A stretch of DNA of 64,000 nucleotides from Albugo candida (taxonomy: Eukaryota; Oomycota; Peronosporomycetes; Albuginales; Albuginaceae), in the NCBI GenBank assembly GCA_905220665.1, contig CAJNAR010000164.1, forward strand, positions 806,001 through 870,000, read 5' to 3'. The notes under the pieces were generated by a model that saw only the letters and a program-made list of their open reading frames with translations, was not told the origin of the DNA and searched no databases. This document shows, in pieces, positions 35,206 through 48,500 of the stretch (position 1 is the stretch's first letter; each line of letters starts with the position of its first letter). The translations under genes were made by a program, and so were the position numbers.

Positions 35206-35646
35206 GTATGTAAGAGTACTTCCGTTGTGACAGCTTTTGGTCGGGCTACTTGTGATTGATGCGGAAGTAAAATCTATCCAACCATCCAACGTCAATAATG
35301 CTCAGCACTCCTTTGTGTATATGAGATATGACAACAGATGCGTGTGATGTAAAATGAATCAGCACAAGACAATTGTTGCAGGGACAAAGTAGCTAATTCT
35401 CGTATTTCATCTTTGTACAAAGTCGCAAGCGCAGGTATAATTTCTGGCAAGAATCATGCTTTTAAGTCTTCTATTCCGTACACTTGGTCAAAGGATTAAG
35501 CTGATGGGTGACACTGCGAGGATAAAAGCCTTCAACGTGAAAATGCGCATAAATTGCCAGGAATATATATACCACAAGTGACAGATAGCATATATTATCG
35601 CAATTACACTACCACATATATTATATCTTAATTCACAAGTCTTGAC
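35206..35646. other. Intergenic region downstream of the giant gene
   Basis: This AT-rich segment is the 3' flank of the giant cadherin gene and the 5' flank of the small candidate gene; both are on the minus strand. No frame of note. Confidence 0.45.
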
Positions 35647-36500
35647 CTACTGTACATTGTCACGATGCTTATGGACGTTTACGTCATCTGATGCTGCTAT
35701 CGCTTCATCAAGAGTCTCCTCAATACGCATTCGGTCTTGTTGTTGACGTACTCTTCTTCTACCCAGAATTGATCGGATAGGTATTACATCACGAAGAGGC
35801 ACTGGTGGTATAGCTGTATGATTTTGCATGATTCGTTCTATCTCGATTGGTATTTGTGTATTGTCAGAAGTATCCCGATGTTGGGAAAGATGTTGATCGG
35901 ATTCACTCGATGTGAGCATTTGCTTATCAGAATCGGACTTTCTCTTACTTGGATCAACTGACGACTCGCGTGTGTACAGGATTGCTGGTGTCGATACAAC
36001 CTCACTCGATGATAGCATTTCTTGGCCCTTCGATTCAAATTCTACATATTCCCTTGTTTCGGCCTCATTGGTAGTACTCGACACGGACATTAGTTGGCTG
36101 GATACTGTCTCGGTACGAACTTGCTTCGGAGAATCGAGTGAGGAAATTGCATCTATCTCCTCAACTGAGGTCGTGCTTCCCCGCCGTCCTTTCTTTGGTT
36201 TCATATCGCGCGATTTGATCTTGGGCATCGCAGATAATGCATCTTGCTTGCTTGATCTGCGCATGAGTCTAGCCGAACTTGATAGATTCTTTCTTCGATG
36301 CAATGGATTCGCAGTCATATGGGCGACCATCTCCAGACCATCTTCATCATCATCTTTACTCGGTGGTCTATACAGATCTGCTTCACGTTCCACATTTCGA
36401 TCTCGTTTCCCAATTTCCGAGACTGGAGTCAATATACCACTTCCTGCAGCGACAGAGGCTGTTTTTGACCCACTCATCGATTTCTTAAATTCAAGAATCT
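35647..36500 (-). other. Cytosolic tail of the giant protein
   Basis: About 285 residues, Ser/Lys/Glu/Asp-rich and probably disordered. It begins VALRPDLYEKILEFKK after the last membrane segment, has a KPKKGRRGSTTS basophilic kinase-like site and ends HKHRDNVQ. It could bind signalling or cytoskeletal partners. Confidence 0.6.
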
Positions 36501-39500
36501 TCTCGTACAAATCAGGGCGTAGAGCAACTAGCAGTTCCGTTGAGAGCACAGCGGCGAAATAAGCACAGCTACCAAGTATCAACAATATTGTCCAGGCAGA
36601 AAGAAGTTGAGCTGGGACACTATTAAAACCGTCTTTTTCCGAGCCCAATTGACCGCTATCAAACATCACTCCACTCAAAAGGATCATACAAGAGCTAAAC
36701 ACCAATGTTGCATCGACAGAGTTATGATCCCACAAATTCTCATTAGATATAATTGGTTCGAGATTTATAGCTCCTATATTTGCTGTAGGAGTTTGTGCTG
36801 TTTTAGTGATTGTTGACATCGACCTAGTTTCATTTTCATTGCTGGTGAATGTACTTTGTATTCCTCGGTGTATAAACCACTTTGGGAATCGCTTGAAGAG
36901 CTGGAAGGAGGCGGGCTGGTCCAGTTTATCTTTCGATAAATTAGACTCGAAGTCATCAATCTTTGATTTATTGTGATTCTTTCGAAAATCAGTAGTAGGC
37001 TGTGTGACTATTTCATCTCTCTCAACAAGTCTCAAATGCGCTGGCTGAATATATTTGTCACCACGTAATTTGGCCAGGCGAACTTCCTGCAATACGTGCT
37101 TGGAATAATCTTCTACTACCTTTTTCGTCTCACTTGCGCTCATGTACGGTTTATTACGCACCTGGAACGCATAATGGAGCAGGAGTAAGAGCATCACAGC
37201 CGCTAATTGGAATGTTGGATGTTGACGAAAGAGAACTGCAATGACTACAACTAGGAACTTTCGAACAATAATGACCACCATCCAGAACCAATAACGAGGT
37301 TTGAATTGGTAATATAAACGCGAATACTTTTTCCGAAAATCCCAACAGTTTGGATTCGTCTTCCTTGTGGTCCCACGTTGCATAGCACGTAATAATTGAT
37401 CTTCCCTCACCAAATCCCTGTTTCTGTATAGCGTGTAAAAGACAAATAGTGGATAGCCTAGTGTGTAGACAAGAAACGATACCACTGCATACGGAAACAA
37501 TTCCGAGTGCATTCCTCCGGGTTTGAAGCATTGTGCATATATGGATACCATGTACGTGTTTCCGTCAGCTGGAATAGGAGATACGCAATTGAATATTTCC
37601 AATGTAGTTCGGGTTAGATACAAGTACATGTAATACAGCATGAGCAATGTGAAGCCAAAAAGTAGAGGTTTGTGCGTAGTCAATCGAGTGCGACGACCTT
37701 TGATATATCTTTTGAAGGCATATTTGGTGACAAAGATGATCACAGAAATAAGCGTGAGAGCCAGAGGCAATACCTCAATACCAATCCACTTCATCTTATA
37801 TGTAATTGGAACACTTAGGCACTCTGGAGCGATGATCTCCAAATTGAGATTGAATACAGAAAGAGATGAAAATACAGTTCGGATCGCATTTGGCCATTGG
37901 AGCCGAGTATTTCCAAAAATCGATAGTGTCTGAAAGTAGTCGATTCCGATTGACAAAAGGCTGAGGCTTACTCCCTTTCGAGATAAGAAGTACGACAAGA
38001 CACAAAGAATGGATATCACTATCAATACGATCACCATTAAAACCCATTTTTGAGCAGGACAAGAGCGACAAGTTCCGTTCAATCGATGGTAGCTTTCTTC
38101 ACACTCACTGCAGCGAATGCCCTTGTACCCTTTACCACATACATTTCTTCCTAGGCAAGCATCAAGAGGGTCACATCCAAATATATATTCGCCTTCACGC
38201 CAATAACCAGCTTCCGCTTGAGGAGGAGAATCACCTCCATTACATCGAGCGATTGGTGGGCATACCTCACAAAATCGAACCTCGGTTTTGTAGTAGCCAG
38301 CGCTACATTGGAATCGGATTTCTGTTTGTGACTTGGCGGCAAGTAAATTTCCCCCAACATCGAGCACAAGATTGGTGATACCAGCTTGAATCTTCGGAGT
38401 TTTCCACATTAGTGTGTTGGCACTCTTCCATGTGACATTACCATTTGTCACTGAAGTATTAGAGGCAGCAAGTCTTCGTTTTTTTCGGTATAATGCTGCC
38501 GTATCAGAGCTATCTTGCCTTGAAAGACGTCGATTTCCCACCGTTGATTCACCAGCACTTTCCAAAAAACCTAGAGTAATGGCTCTATTGGGGAAGCACC
38601 CGAAATCACTTCCGCGGATCTCAACGGTATTCGCGCTATTCGCATCCGCCAAGTTCGGTATCTGCGAGTCGATAACGGGCTGGTTGAAAGTAAATCTCAG
38701 GGAGTTGCTGCTCACATTATCGACAATCACGTAGACAGGGATATCCTTTCCAAGACCTGGAGGAACTTTTGTCCTTATCAGGTAGTCCGAATGAAAGTCA
38801 AATGATTCCATGGCGTTCGGATCGCTAAGGTCAGCGCTGTTTGGTGAAGCACACAATCGTTGGAAATCAGGTGACGAACAAGATTCTTTGAAAGCGAATC
38901 GTGGTAACACATCATACTCGGAAGGATAACACACAAGGTTCTCTGCATCTAAGCAAGGGCCACTGGTACTGTACTGACAAGCGTCGGCTTCACAGGCGAG
39001 TGGATGGGACGATTTCATGTCCACACGAGCTTCGCTACCTCCAATTAGCACTTTGGAGCGCCTGGTTCCAAAGTTTTTCCCGTACAGCGATATGAAGAAG
39101 CCACCGCAAGTGGTTAGATTATCAGTGTCAGTGCTTAACGCCAGCAGTTTGGGTGCTTCATAAGAAAACAAAATGTCGGGGCCGAGCGCGGGCTGTTCTG
39201 ATATAATCAATCTCAAGTATCTTTCGGCACCTTGACCAGGAGGTAAATAGAAGTGGATAATGTTGTGGTTGAACAAGATGACATCTTTTTCAAATATGTC
39301 TATCGTTTCAAGAACTGACGAATTAGGTGAACTTGGAACGAGTTGAAGTGACCAGGTATCTTTCTGTCTACCAAAGTTGCGTCCAGTGAGTGTTATCTTT
39401 ACGCGTTCACAGTGTGTCGTCTGTGGAGGACAAACCATAGATACATGACCAGGACAAGATCCTCTGATGACCTCTACATATGGGCTATTCATAAGAGATT

Positions 39501-42500
39501 GATCTTCCCATCCATGAGCTGGTGGGGCTAAGGAAGATTCAGCAGATTGGTACAAGAGTACATCATCATACATAATTTTCCATTTTCCAGTAGTAAACGA
39601 TCTGATGAGTAATAAAGACCGATGATCTGAGCCAACATAAACTGGCATGTCTCCAGAGAACACGTTGAGCAATTCTGCTACTTGAGTGTAGACAGCATCC
39701 ACAGACGAAATGTTTGCTTTGATGCAGTAATGTGACTTTGATTTATCTATAGAAGAATCGATCTGTTGGAAGTTACATTCAAATGGTGCTGTTTGCGTAG
39801 CGCACGGTTTTTCTGGAATGTTAACACATCCACACGTATAGCCATGTGTTGGACCGCTTGTTTGACTAATATTGTGAAGCACTGGCTGATCGTATGAAAA
39901 TGTTGCATTTCGCATCGTTTCCTCATTTGTGAGGCCACTCACATTGACCACTATGGGAAGGTCGCACCCTTGACCTGCTCCAATCCTGCATATAATTTCA
40001 TTGTGGGCAACCGAGACAATATGACACCTGTAAGTGTCATTAAATGACACGCTATGTTGATCCGATAAAGATTGTGATCCTAGATTTTCTCCTTTGATAC
40101 GCATTTCGTCTCCACCTTCTGTCGAATTACCCGTTGTAAAGTACGTGTAAATTACGGGAGCTTTGTATGCAAACAAAGTCTCATCTACTTGATCACCGAC
40201 AACAAGCGAGAGCTTATGTCCACCTCCTTCACCTGCGGGAATTATCACGTCCAGACGGGTATGAGAATGAGACAGTATCTGTAGACCAAGCGAATCTAGA
40301 GTGACCGCTGGGGCCGTTCCAAAATTTGTTCCGACTAATGTGGTGACTTTACCCTGCGTGGGTGCGGTGTATGCATTCGTCAGATCCCAATCAGCCCGTG
40401 GTGGTATATAATCTATGAACCGTATAGCGCTCGGTGTGCTACCTCGCAAAACTACCAAGTGTTGTGAGCTACCCTGTCCAGCGGGTACAGTACAAGTGAG
40501 CAAAGTAATGCCTGTAACACCAGCTCCACTCGTCGTGAGTAGTTTGCTGGGTGGTAGAACGGGAGTAGTGAGCTGGATGTTTGTGCATTGGGCAGAAGAG
40601 CCGACAAGCACCTTAACTTTTGAAGAACTTCCAAGATATTTGACATACAGGTTGAGTGTTGCCCCACCTATAGTCGCCGACTGTTGTGTAGACCTTCCAG
40701 CGACAGAAGATGGCTTATCACGATATAATGACGGATCCCCAGTAAAATGAAAGGATGTGGTGCAATTTGTTGCGTCGCAATTAGCAAGTAACGTATACCA
40801 ATCTAATATGGTCGGGCAGCTCCAAACAAATGTCGCTGAATTACTCAAGATCCGGTTTCCTAATAATATTGTAACGAAGCCTGTTTTCTCCACGTAATCC
40901 GAGATAACAAGAGAATGATGACTCCAAGACGCAATAAATTGATCGGTTCGGGAAACCAGGTTTTGAGACTTTATGCTGCTAAGATCGGCCATGGTGACAG
41001 GCGTTTTGGAGATAAGCAGTGTGCCGCTAGTGAAAAAGTTCGATCCGAGAAGAGTTAAAGTCACGCAAGTCGGCGCACATACAGGTGATCCTTCGTCTGT
41101 GTAAACTTGTTCGATGATGGGTAAGTCATAGCTTATTGGGAAGAATTCACTCTGCTGATAGATGCCCAAGAATTGTCCAGTTTGAATAGAGATGAAGCCA
41201 TCCAGTCCGAATCCTGCAGGTATTCTCACGGTCAAGATCTCTAAACGTTTGTTATACAATTCCCAGGATAAGATTGGTAGGATTTGGGTCCTCGCCTTGA
41301 CGAAGGTCTGCATCTCCGCTGGAAGTGTAAATACAACCTTACATCCCGATTCTGTAGAATTTGCTCCAAAATTATGTCCCCTAATATGGATATTTGTTGT
41401 TCCATTCGTGCTTGCACTTAACGATGAAATAGAGTCAATCGATGGTGTCCCGTACGATGTATGTGCTTCTGAAAGAAGTGAAGATTGGCCTCCAACTGCG
41501 ACAATCCAGCGCAAATTCATTCCAGTACCTGGATTACTCAAACAACAAATCGTAGAATCATTATGAAAGATAATCCTTTCGACTTTGTATTCTCTCCCTG
41601 TTGGACCATATGTGACGGCATCAAGATCAATCGAACTTGGACCAAAATTTCCGCCTTGTATTATAATTTCCTGAAATCCAAAGGCAGACGCATTGATGGA
41701 GCCGTCACCGCCAATGGATGTAATATACGGTCGTGCGTAATTGATAGTAGGGTTGGTGCTTGTCAGTCCATCTATGGTCACAGCCCAAGATAGTCTAATT
41801 CCTACACCGGGAATAGTATTGCAAACGATCCATTCATTGTCGACCACAATCACACAATTTGATGCGGAAAACTCGGTTCCCATTACACCGTACGTAACGC
41901 TGTTTATTATGCTGGAATTTTTCCTTCCGAAATTGAGACCACTGATGATAACTTCCTCATTACCACTGGTTTGCAACACACTAGTTCCATTTGGTCGAAA
42001 CACTTTTGTGACAATAGGACCAGCATAGGATGTGTTCTGTATAAGGAAAGCAGATGTCACGTTTTCAATTGTCACCCTCCAGAGATGATTTGCTCCGGTT
42101 CCAGCTGGAGAGATGCATTCAATAGTATTGTGAAGATCCTTATTCATATAAAGCCGTTTGCAATTGGTTGGAGTGTATACTGTGTCATGCCCAGATGTGA
42201 ACTCCAGAACTGGATCCCGGAAGAGAGCCACATCGGGCCCAAAATCAGCACCCTCTATGAGAAATCTTGTACCTCCTATAGTGGAAAGACTTGAGAAGCC
42301 GCGTATAGAAGTGATTCTTGGAGCTAAGTAAGAATGCAAGGTATCATCACTAGGATAATAGGCTTCGCTGCTAACATTATTCACCACGATACGCCAAACG
42401 AAATTGTTTCCACACCCTGGTACTGTTTTGCAATTTAGTTCCACATGATCTGTGGTGACTATACAATCAGTGATCTCGAATTTGTGCTCTGAATTGAAAT

Positions 42501-45500
42501 AGGATACAACTCGGTGCATTGAGGAGGTTGCAGCACCAAATCCTGACCCCAATATGCGCAGTTGATCACCACCTATCGTACTCAACGCTCCAAATGAAAT
42601 TATACTCGTGATAGTCGGAGCCTCATAATGACACAGACTCTCCGATTCAGGTGTAAAATCGTTACTGATTTGGCCACTAATCGCTACAACAAATGAAAAT
42701 CCTTGTCCACTTCCTTGCACACTGCTACATTTAAGAGTCTGTTTTTGAGGGAAACCAGTTTGGTCTTGACCGTCCAGGGAGCAATTTTTAGCTGTAAATG
42801 CCCCATTTCCATATTTGACTGCTATCAGCTCGCTTGAGATACCTACGTAACCAAAATTGGAGCCTGTGATCACAATATTTTTGTTCTGTGCGTCGTGTGC
42901 AGTGGGGAATCGGTAGTTACAAACCACTGAGTGGATAATTGGTGTACCATAGGAGAGAAGAGGAACACTTGATGTCGCAGTAAAACGCACTGATCCAAGT
43001 CTCGGTACCTTCATTATGAGCGTCACCGTCCAATATAGAAAGTTTCCAGCTCCGGGTGATGAAAGACATACTACTCCTGTGTTACCCAGAACCAAGGAGC
43101 AATTAATAGCATCGTATAATACCCCAGACCCATACTTTGTGTATTGTAGCGTGAGATCCTCGATCAAGACGTCACTACCCATCCGTTGCTTGAATCCAAT
43201 ATTGGTACCACGAGCAAGCAGAAATTCACCTCCTTCGGTATTTAACATCGACGATGATGCAGAAGTCTCTCCGTCACTAGAAAGGATAGTCACATCATCA
43301 ATGGTTGTGTCTTCTACATCTAGTATGGTAAGGCGCAAGGCGGTGGAAATAGCTAGAGGTGATTTACTCTCATCCACAACTCTAATTGTAATTTCATACT
43401 CCATAATAGATTCGTAGTCTAACGATCCATTCAAATAGATATGGCCAGTGGAGGCATTAATTCGGAAACTGGTGTCAAATCCAGATGGATAAATGCTGGT
43501 GATGATATACGTCATGGTAGAATATGAAGCCGTCAGAATATCAGGGTCTTTGCTGGTTACTTTGAACAGAAGTTCATCAATTGCGGCATTTTCTGGTACA
43601 TTTGCGGTTGTGGCGAAAGAACCGAACCATTGCAATTCATTGATGTCGATGATTTGCACACGTATATCAAGTCTAGACGACAAGCCATTGCGGTCCTGTA
43701 CCACAAGCGCAAGAAAATATAACTGAGGCTGATTTTCATAATCCAATGTTTCTTTCAATATGAGTCTTGCACAATTACCAAGTGCTGCGTCTTTCTCAAT
43801 GCGCAAGGCGAAAATGGAATCGCAATTGTACTCATTAATGCACCGAATGGAATACTGGAGTGCAGAATTATCACCCCGGTCAGGGTCATGTGCCCCAAGG
43901 CAACGATCGACTGTTGTGTTTTCGATATTTTTCTCGGCAATCTCAAAAACCACATTTGATGCATCCGTGAGACTTCCAAAGGATGGTGATTCATTAACGT
44001 CCCTGATGAAAATGTTGAAGTCGGTGTTGCTACAGCTATCAAACGTATCACAAGCTGCGACCGTACAATAATAAAGACTATTTGATTCATAGTCAAGACT
44101 GTTGCTCGGCCGTAATGTAATCTCTCCTGTAGACAAATCAACCATAAAAGTGTTCTCGCAATATCGATTTTCTTTTGACAGTAAGCTGTATTCTAAAGTC
44201 TGAGTATCAACCGCGTAATTGGAAAGTTTTGAGCTTGCATTACCCTCCACCGGTGTCCCAGATGGAACATTTTCTTTTATGGTAAAATTTGATGGCATAT
44301 TTTCCAGCCACATTGGCGGCATATTTGTACGAAGCACAGAAATACGTACGGGAACAACGATTGAGCAACGCTGAGTGTAGACAATACTCGATGTTTTCCC
44401 AGAACTTCCTCCATTATCAGTGATGATAATGACAATATCGTATACAAGCGGAGCGATCATTTCGAAGTTGGAAGGGCTTCTCGAAAGATAAAGTTGACCA
44501 GACCTGGAGTCTATGGCAAACAGACTCGACGACGACATATTGCTTGGAGATGCAAGATTATACTCCAGAATGTCTTCAACATCTTCGTCAAGAGCAGGTA
44601 TGGGATACCCTAATTGTAGGCGTTTAGTCCTCTGTGTGTGGGCGTCTACCTCACTGACCGAAAAAGAGATGACGGATGCACCTACTGTCGGACAATCATT
44701 GGCATCTCTGACGGTTATTACAATGTGGCCTGTACTATATAGTCCATTAGATGAGTAATACTCATCAAAGACAAGTATTGGAATAGAGTAAACCGATTTC
44801 TTTTCATAATTCAGTACTTGAGCGTTCATGCTTGAGCTATTACGGTCGCTTCGGTACGCTGTTTGATTCACAAGGACCGTAATGCTGTCGGTAGTATAAT
44901 ATCTGGCATCAAGCTCAATCCAGGTTTGATTTGTTGACTGTAATGAGGCATCACCTGTCTCATTATATGACATTTGGTCCCTTGCTAAATAGAATAATTG
45001 TACATCTGTTGCCCCATACACTAATTTATACGAAAAGGACGGATTCTTGTCTGGATCTTCCGCTAGCAATTTGCAAGTTGAGGTTAAGTCGGCGCTCAAA
45101 AGATCCATCGTATTTTCAATAATCGAACAATGTACGACCGGCGGTAAGGGTGTTTCTGCTACATCAATGAGATCGATGCGTAAATATCCGTCGCTGCATA
45201 GTGTGGAAATTATATCGTCACAGACACGTATAGTGAGTGAGTAAGTTGAAATTTCACGCTCATAGTCCAGTACTTTGGTCGTGTAGACTTCACCTGTTTC
45301 AGCATGGACCGCAAACGGTGTTGTCGTATCCAATAAAATAAAGTGATTTCGGGTCATATCAATTACATCTTTGTCAGGGTCTACAATATCAGTTCGCATG
45401 AAAACACTGCCAATGGCTAAGTTTTCGCGTACGAGACCAGTTTGTGGATTTGATACCAAATATGCTGCTTCATTGACGTTGACGATGATGACCTCGATGA

Positions 45501-48500
45501 CGGTAAACGTGATGTATTCACCATCACTATATGTTACATTGATCGAATAGAGAGATTGGCTCTCATAATCAAATGAGATCAATGCCCTGAGCTGTCCCGT
45601 ATTACTGTTAATACCAAAACACTCGCTCATATTAGCGAGACCGAATGCAGGGTCTGATAGAGCGTTTACGGGTGATGTAATTGTGTACTTTGTAGCAGGT
45701 CCATCTACATCCAAGACGACCAACGGAGTGCCGAAATCTAATCCTGCTACAAGGTTTTCGAGTATCTTGAATGAGGAGGGTACGATCCGTGGGGGATCAT
45801 TCACATTGAGTATGGACAATGTAAGAACTGTCGATACGGTCAACTTTTCACAGATACTTTTATCAGCATTCACATTAAAGGATTCAAGAACAGAGCAGTT
45901 CCGTCCATCATCTTCGACGCTTACTTGAATGTACAAAATAGGTAACTGCTCGTACTTGAAGATCTTTTTGGACACTAAGGACCCATTCGGACTCATATGG
46001 ACCCAATCTGATGCGTTCATAAGTGAATGTACCACGACCGATGATATGTCGGGATCCAATGCTGAAACCTGGCCGATTTTTTCTCCTGGAAGTGTATTTT
46101 CTTTGATCTCCAGTAATGGAATCGGAGTGAAGAACGGTGCTTCGTTTACATCCACCAAGTTGACAATGATTGTTGCGGTCGCAGATAAAGCGTCTGGATA
46201 TCCCGTGTCCGTAGCTCGTATAGCAAAAACATAATGAGGAGTTTTCTCGTAATCCAGAAGCTCTGAATGCTGTACGACCAGGTGCGATGTCGAAGCATCT
46301 AGACGGAAAGGAAGTAAACCCATACCCAAACTGAGCAACGTATATACCAAAGTATTTGTCTGCCCAAAGTCGGGGTCCGCAGCTCTCAGCGGTTTGGTCT
46401 GAAATACGCTCCCATCAGGAGAGTTTTCCTTAACCGCAAATTCATACAGAGTGCTTTCAAAAAGTGGCGCTTCATTCACGTCTCGAATGTTTAATCGTAT
46501 GGTGGTTTCGTCCGTGGCACCAGATGAGTCAGTAACGCGCACCAAGATATTAAAGAATTTTTGGATCTCATAATCAAAACTCGCGGTGGCTGCGACGGTG
46601 ACATTACCATCAGGTGATACGTGGATTTCAGGACATATGCACACTTTGGAATATTGCAAGATATCATCGTAATCTGGGTCCATAGCACTTAGAGACCCGA
46701 TCCACGCACCCTTCTGAGGGTTCTCAGCAATCTCAAATAAGGCATGATCTAAACGTGGTGGCTCATTTTCGTTCTCAACGTAAATATGAATCAAGCCTTG
46801 AGACATCAAACCGCCAATGTCGGTAATTGAAACGCGAACTTCAATTTTTTCTATTTGGTGCACCATCATCAAGCTCTCATAGTCGATTTCACGGCTGCCT
46901 GAATGTGTTAGGCATAATTCGCCGCTTTTTACTTCGAACCATTCTAACGAGGTGACTTGTGGACTCCGAAAGTCATGCTGGCTCAAGGTATACTCCAATG
47001 CTGCGGGTATGGCTGCGATAAAGGCGAAGTCTGGACTCGAGGAAGCCTGAGACGGGAATACAAGAAGTTCTTCCCTTTCAACGATTCTAGCAAACACCAT
47101 AAAACCCACCATGTTCGAAGAACTTTGAGCCACAATACGGGATGGTATTGACGTTCGAACATCCGAGACCTCTTCAAAAAGTTTGAATCCAGACTCCTTT
47201 ATCCAACTTGGAGTACCGATAGTGTCTTCACTGTATAGAAGCAAGAGTGTTCCCTTACTTGCAACTCTGACGGAGACATTACTCGAAAAAACCGAGGAGA
47301 TAGATCTTGTAGGCGAAAGAACCACAAAGGCGTCACGCCATTGTTTCGGTATTGCCGACCATTTGAAGTCACTGGAATCAGTAAACAAAGATTTACCGGC
47401 ACTCAGTCGGGCAACATCATATCCTTCTCCATTGTAGGAGCTGGACTTGCTGACTGTCATATACCGATAATCATCATGCTCAGGATCCTGTGCTTGTATA
47501 GGCCCCAGACATGTTCCTTCAACAGTGTTTTCCACAACCCTGAACGTTTGGTCAGTGATACTGGGAGGCTCATTTACATTGAGAACTCGAATAGTGAAAT
47601 TCGCATAGACTTCGACAATACCATCTGAGCACGAAAATGCTAACTCATATTCACGTTTTACTTCAAAGTCAACATTTTTCATATTCATGTATAACCGACC
47701 GCTGCTGACTTCCACACTGCATATGTCAGCTGCTCCTCTTCCATCGGTGTTGAATATTTTGTACGTGAGATGGTCACCTGCATCTTCATCGTGGCATGGT
47801 AGAGTTGTGACATATTGTAAGGTGGGATGCGGTGCATTTCTAGATGCAAAAAGATCCGTATTTATAAAACGCTGCTCATAAACAACCAGTTCTGGAATCT
47901 GTGGAATCATCGGATGATCATTTATGTTGATCATCTCAATTTTATAATCCGAAATAGTTTGTAAGCCTTGTCTGTCTTGGACTCGAACTTGAATGGAGAA
48001 CGCATTCTGATGGCCTTCGTAGTTGTACACCGCTGAATTGTAGACAGTAATTTTACCACTATCTGGATTGATCAAAACGGGATCTCCGGGTATTGTCACC
48101 GAGAGCAACTCATATGTAATCGTATCATTGTAGTCCACGTCAAATGCATCGATGTACCCAATAACAGTATCCTGAGGCACATTTTCAGTAATACTATACT
48201 TGCTTTGCTTACTATACAATATCGGTGCCTCGTTGGTGTCAACAACCATAATGACAAGATCATTATTGCATGCGAGGGATGGTGTATCGGTTGTTGGTAC
48301 ATCGGATACCTGGTAGCGCAGTCGAAAGTAGTTTTTCGATTCGAAATCAACTGCGGCCATGCTTTTAGTTCGGATTTGTCCTGAATTGTAGTCTATTATG
48401 AATGGTGAATCGTATGCATCGTCATTTAAATTGGTGGTGCCTGCGATTGACAGCAACTGAAAATTGTGGGACTGACCAATGTCTCCATCGGTAACAGCGA

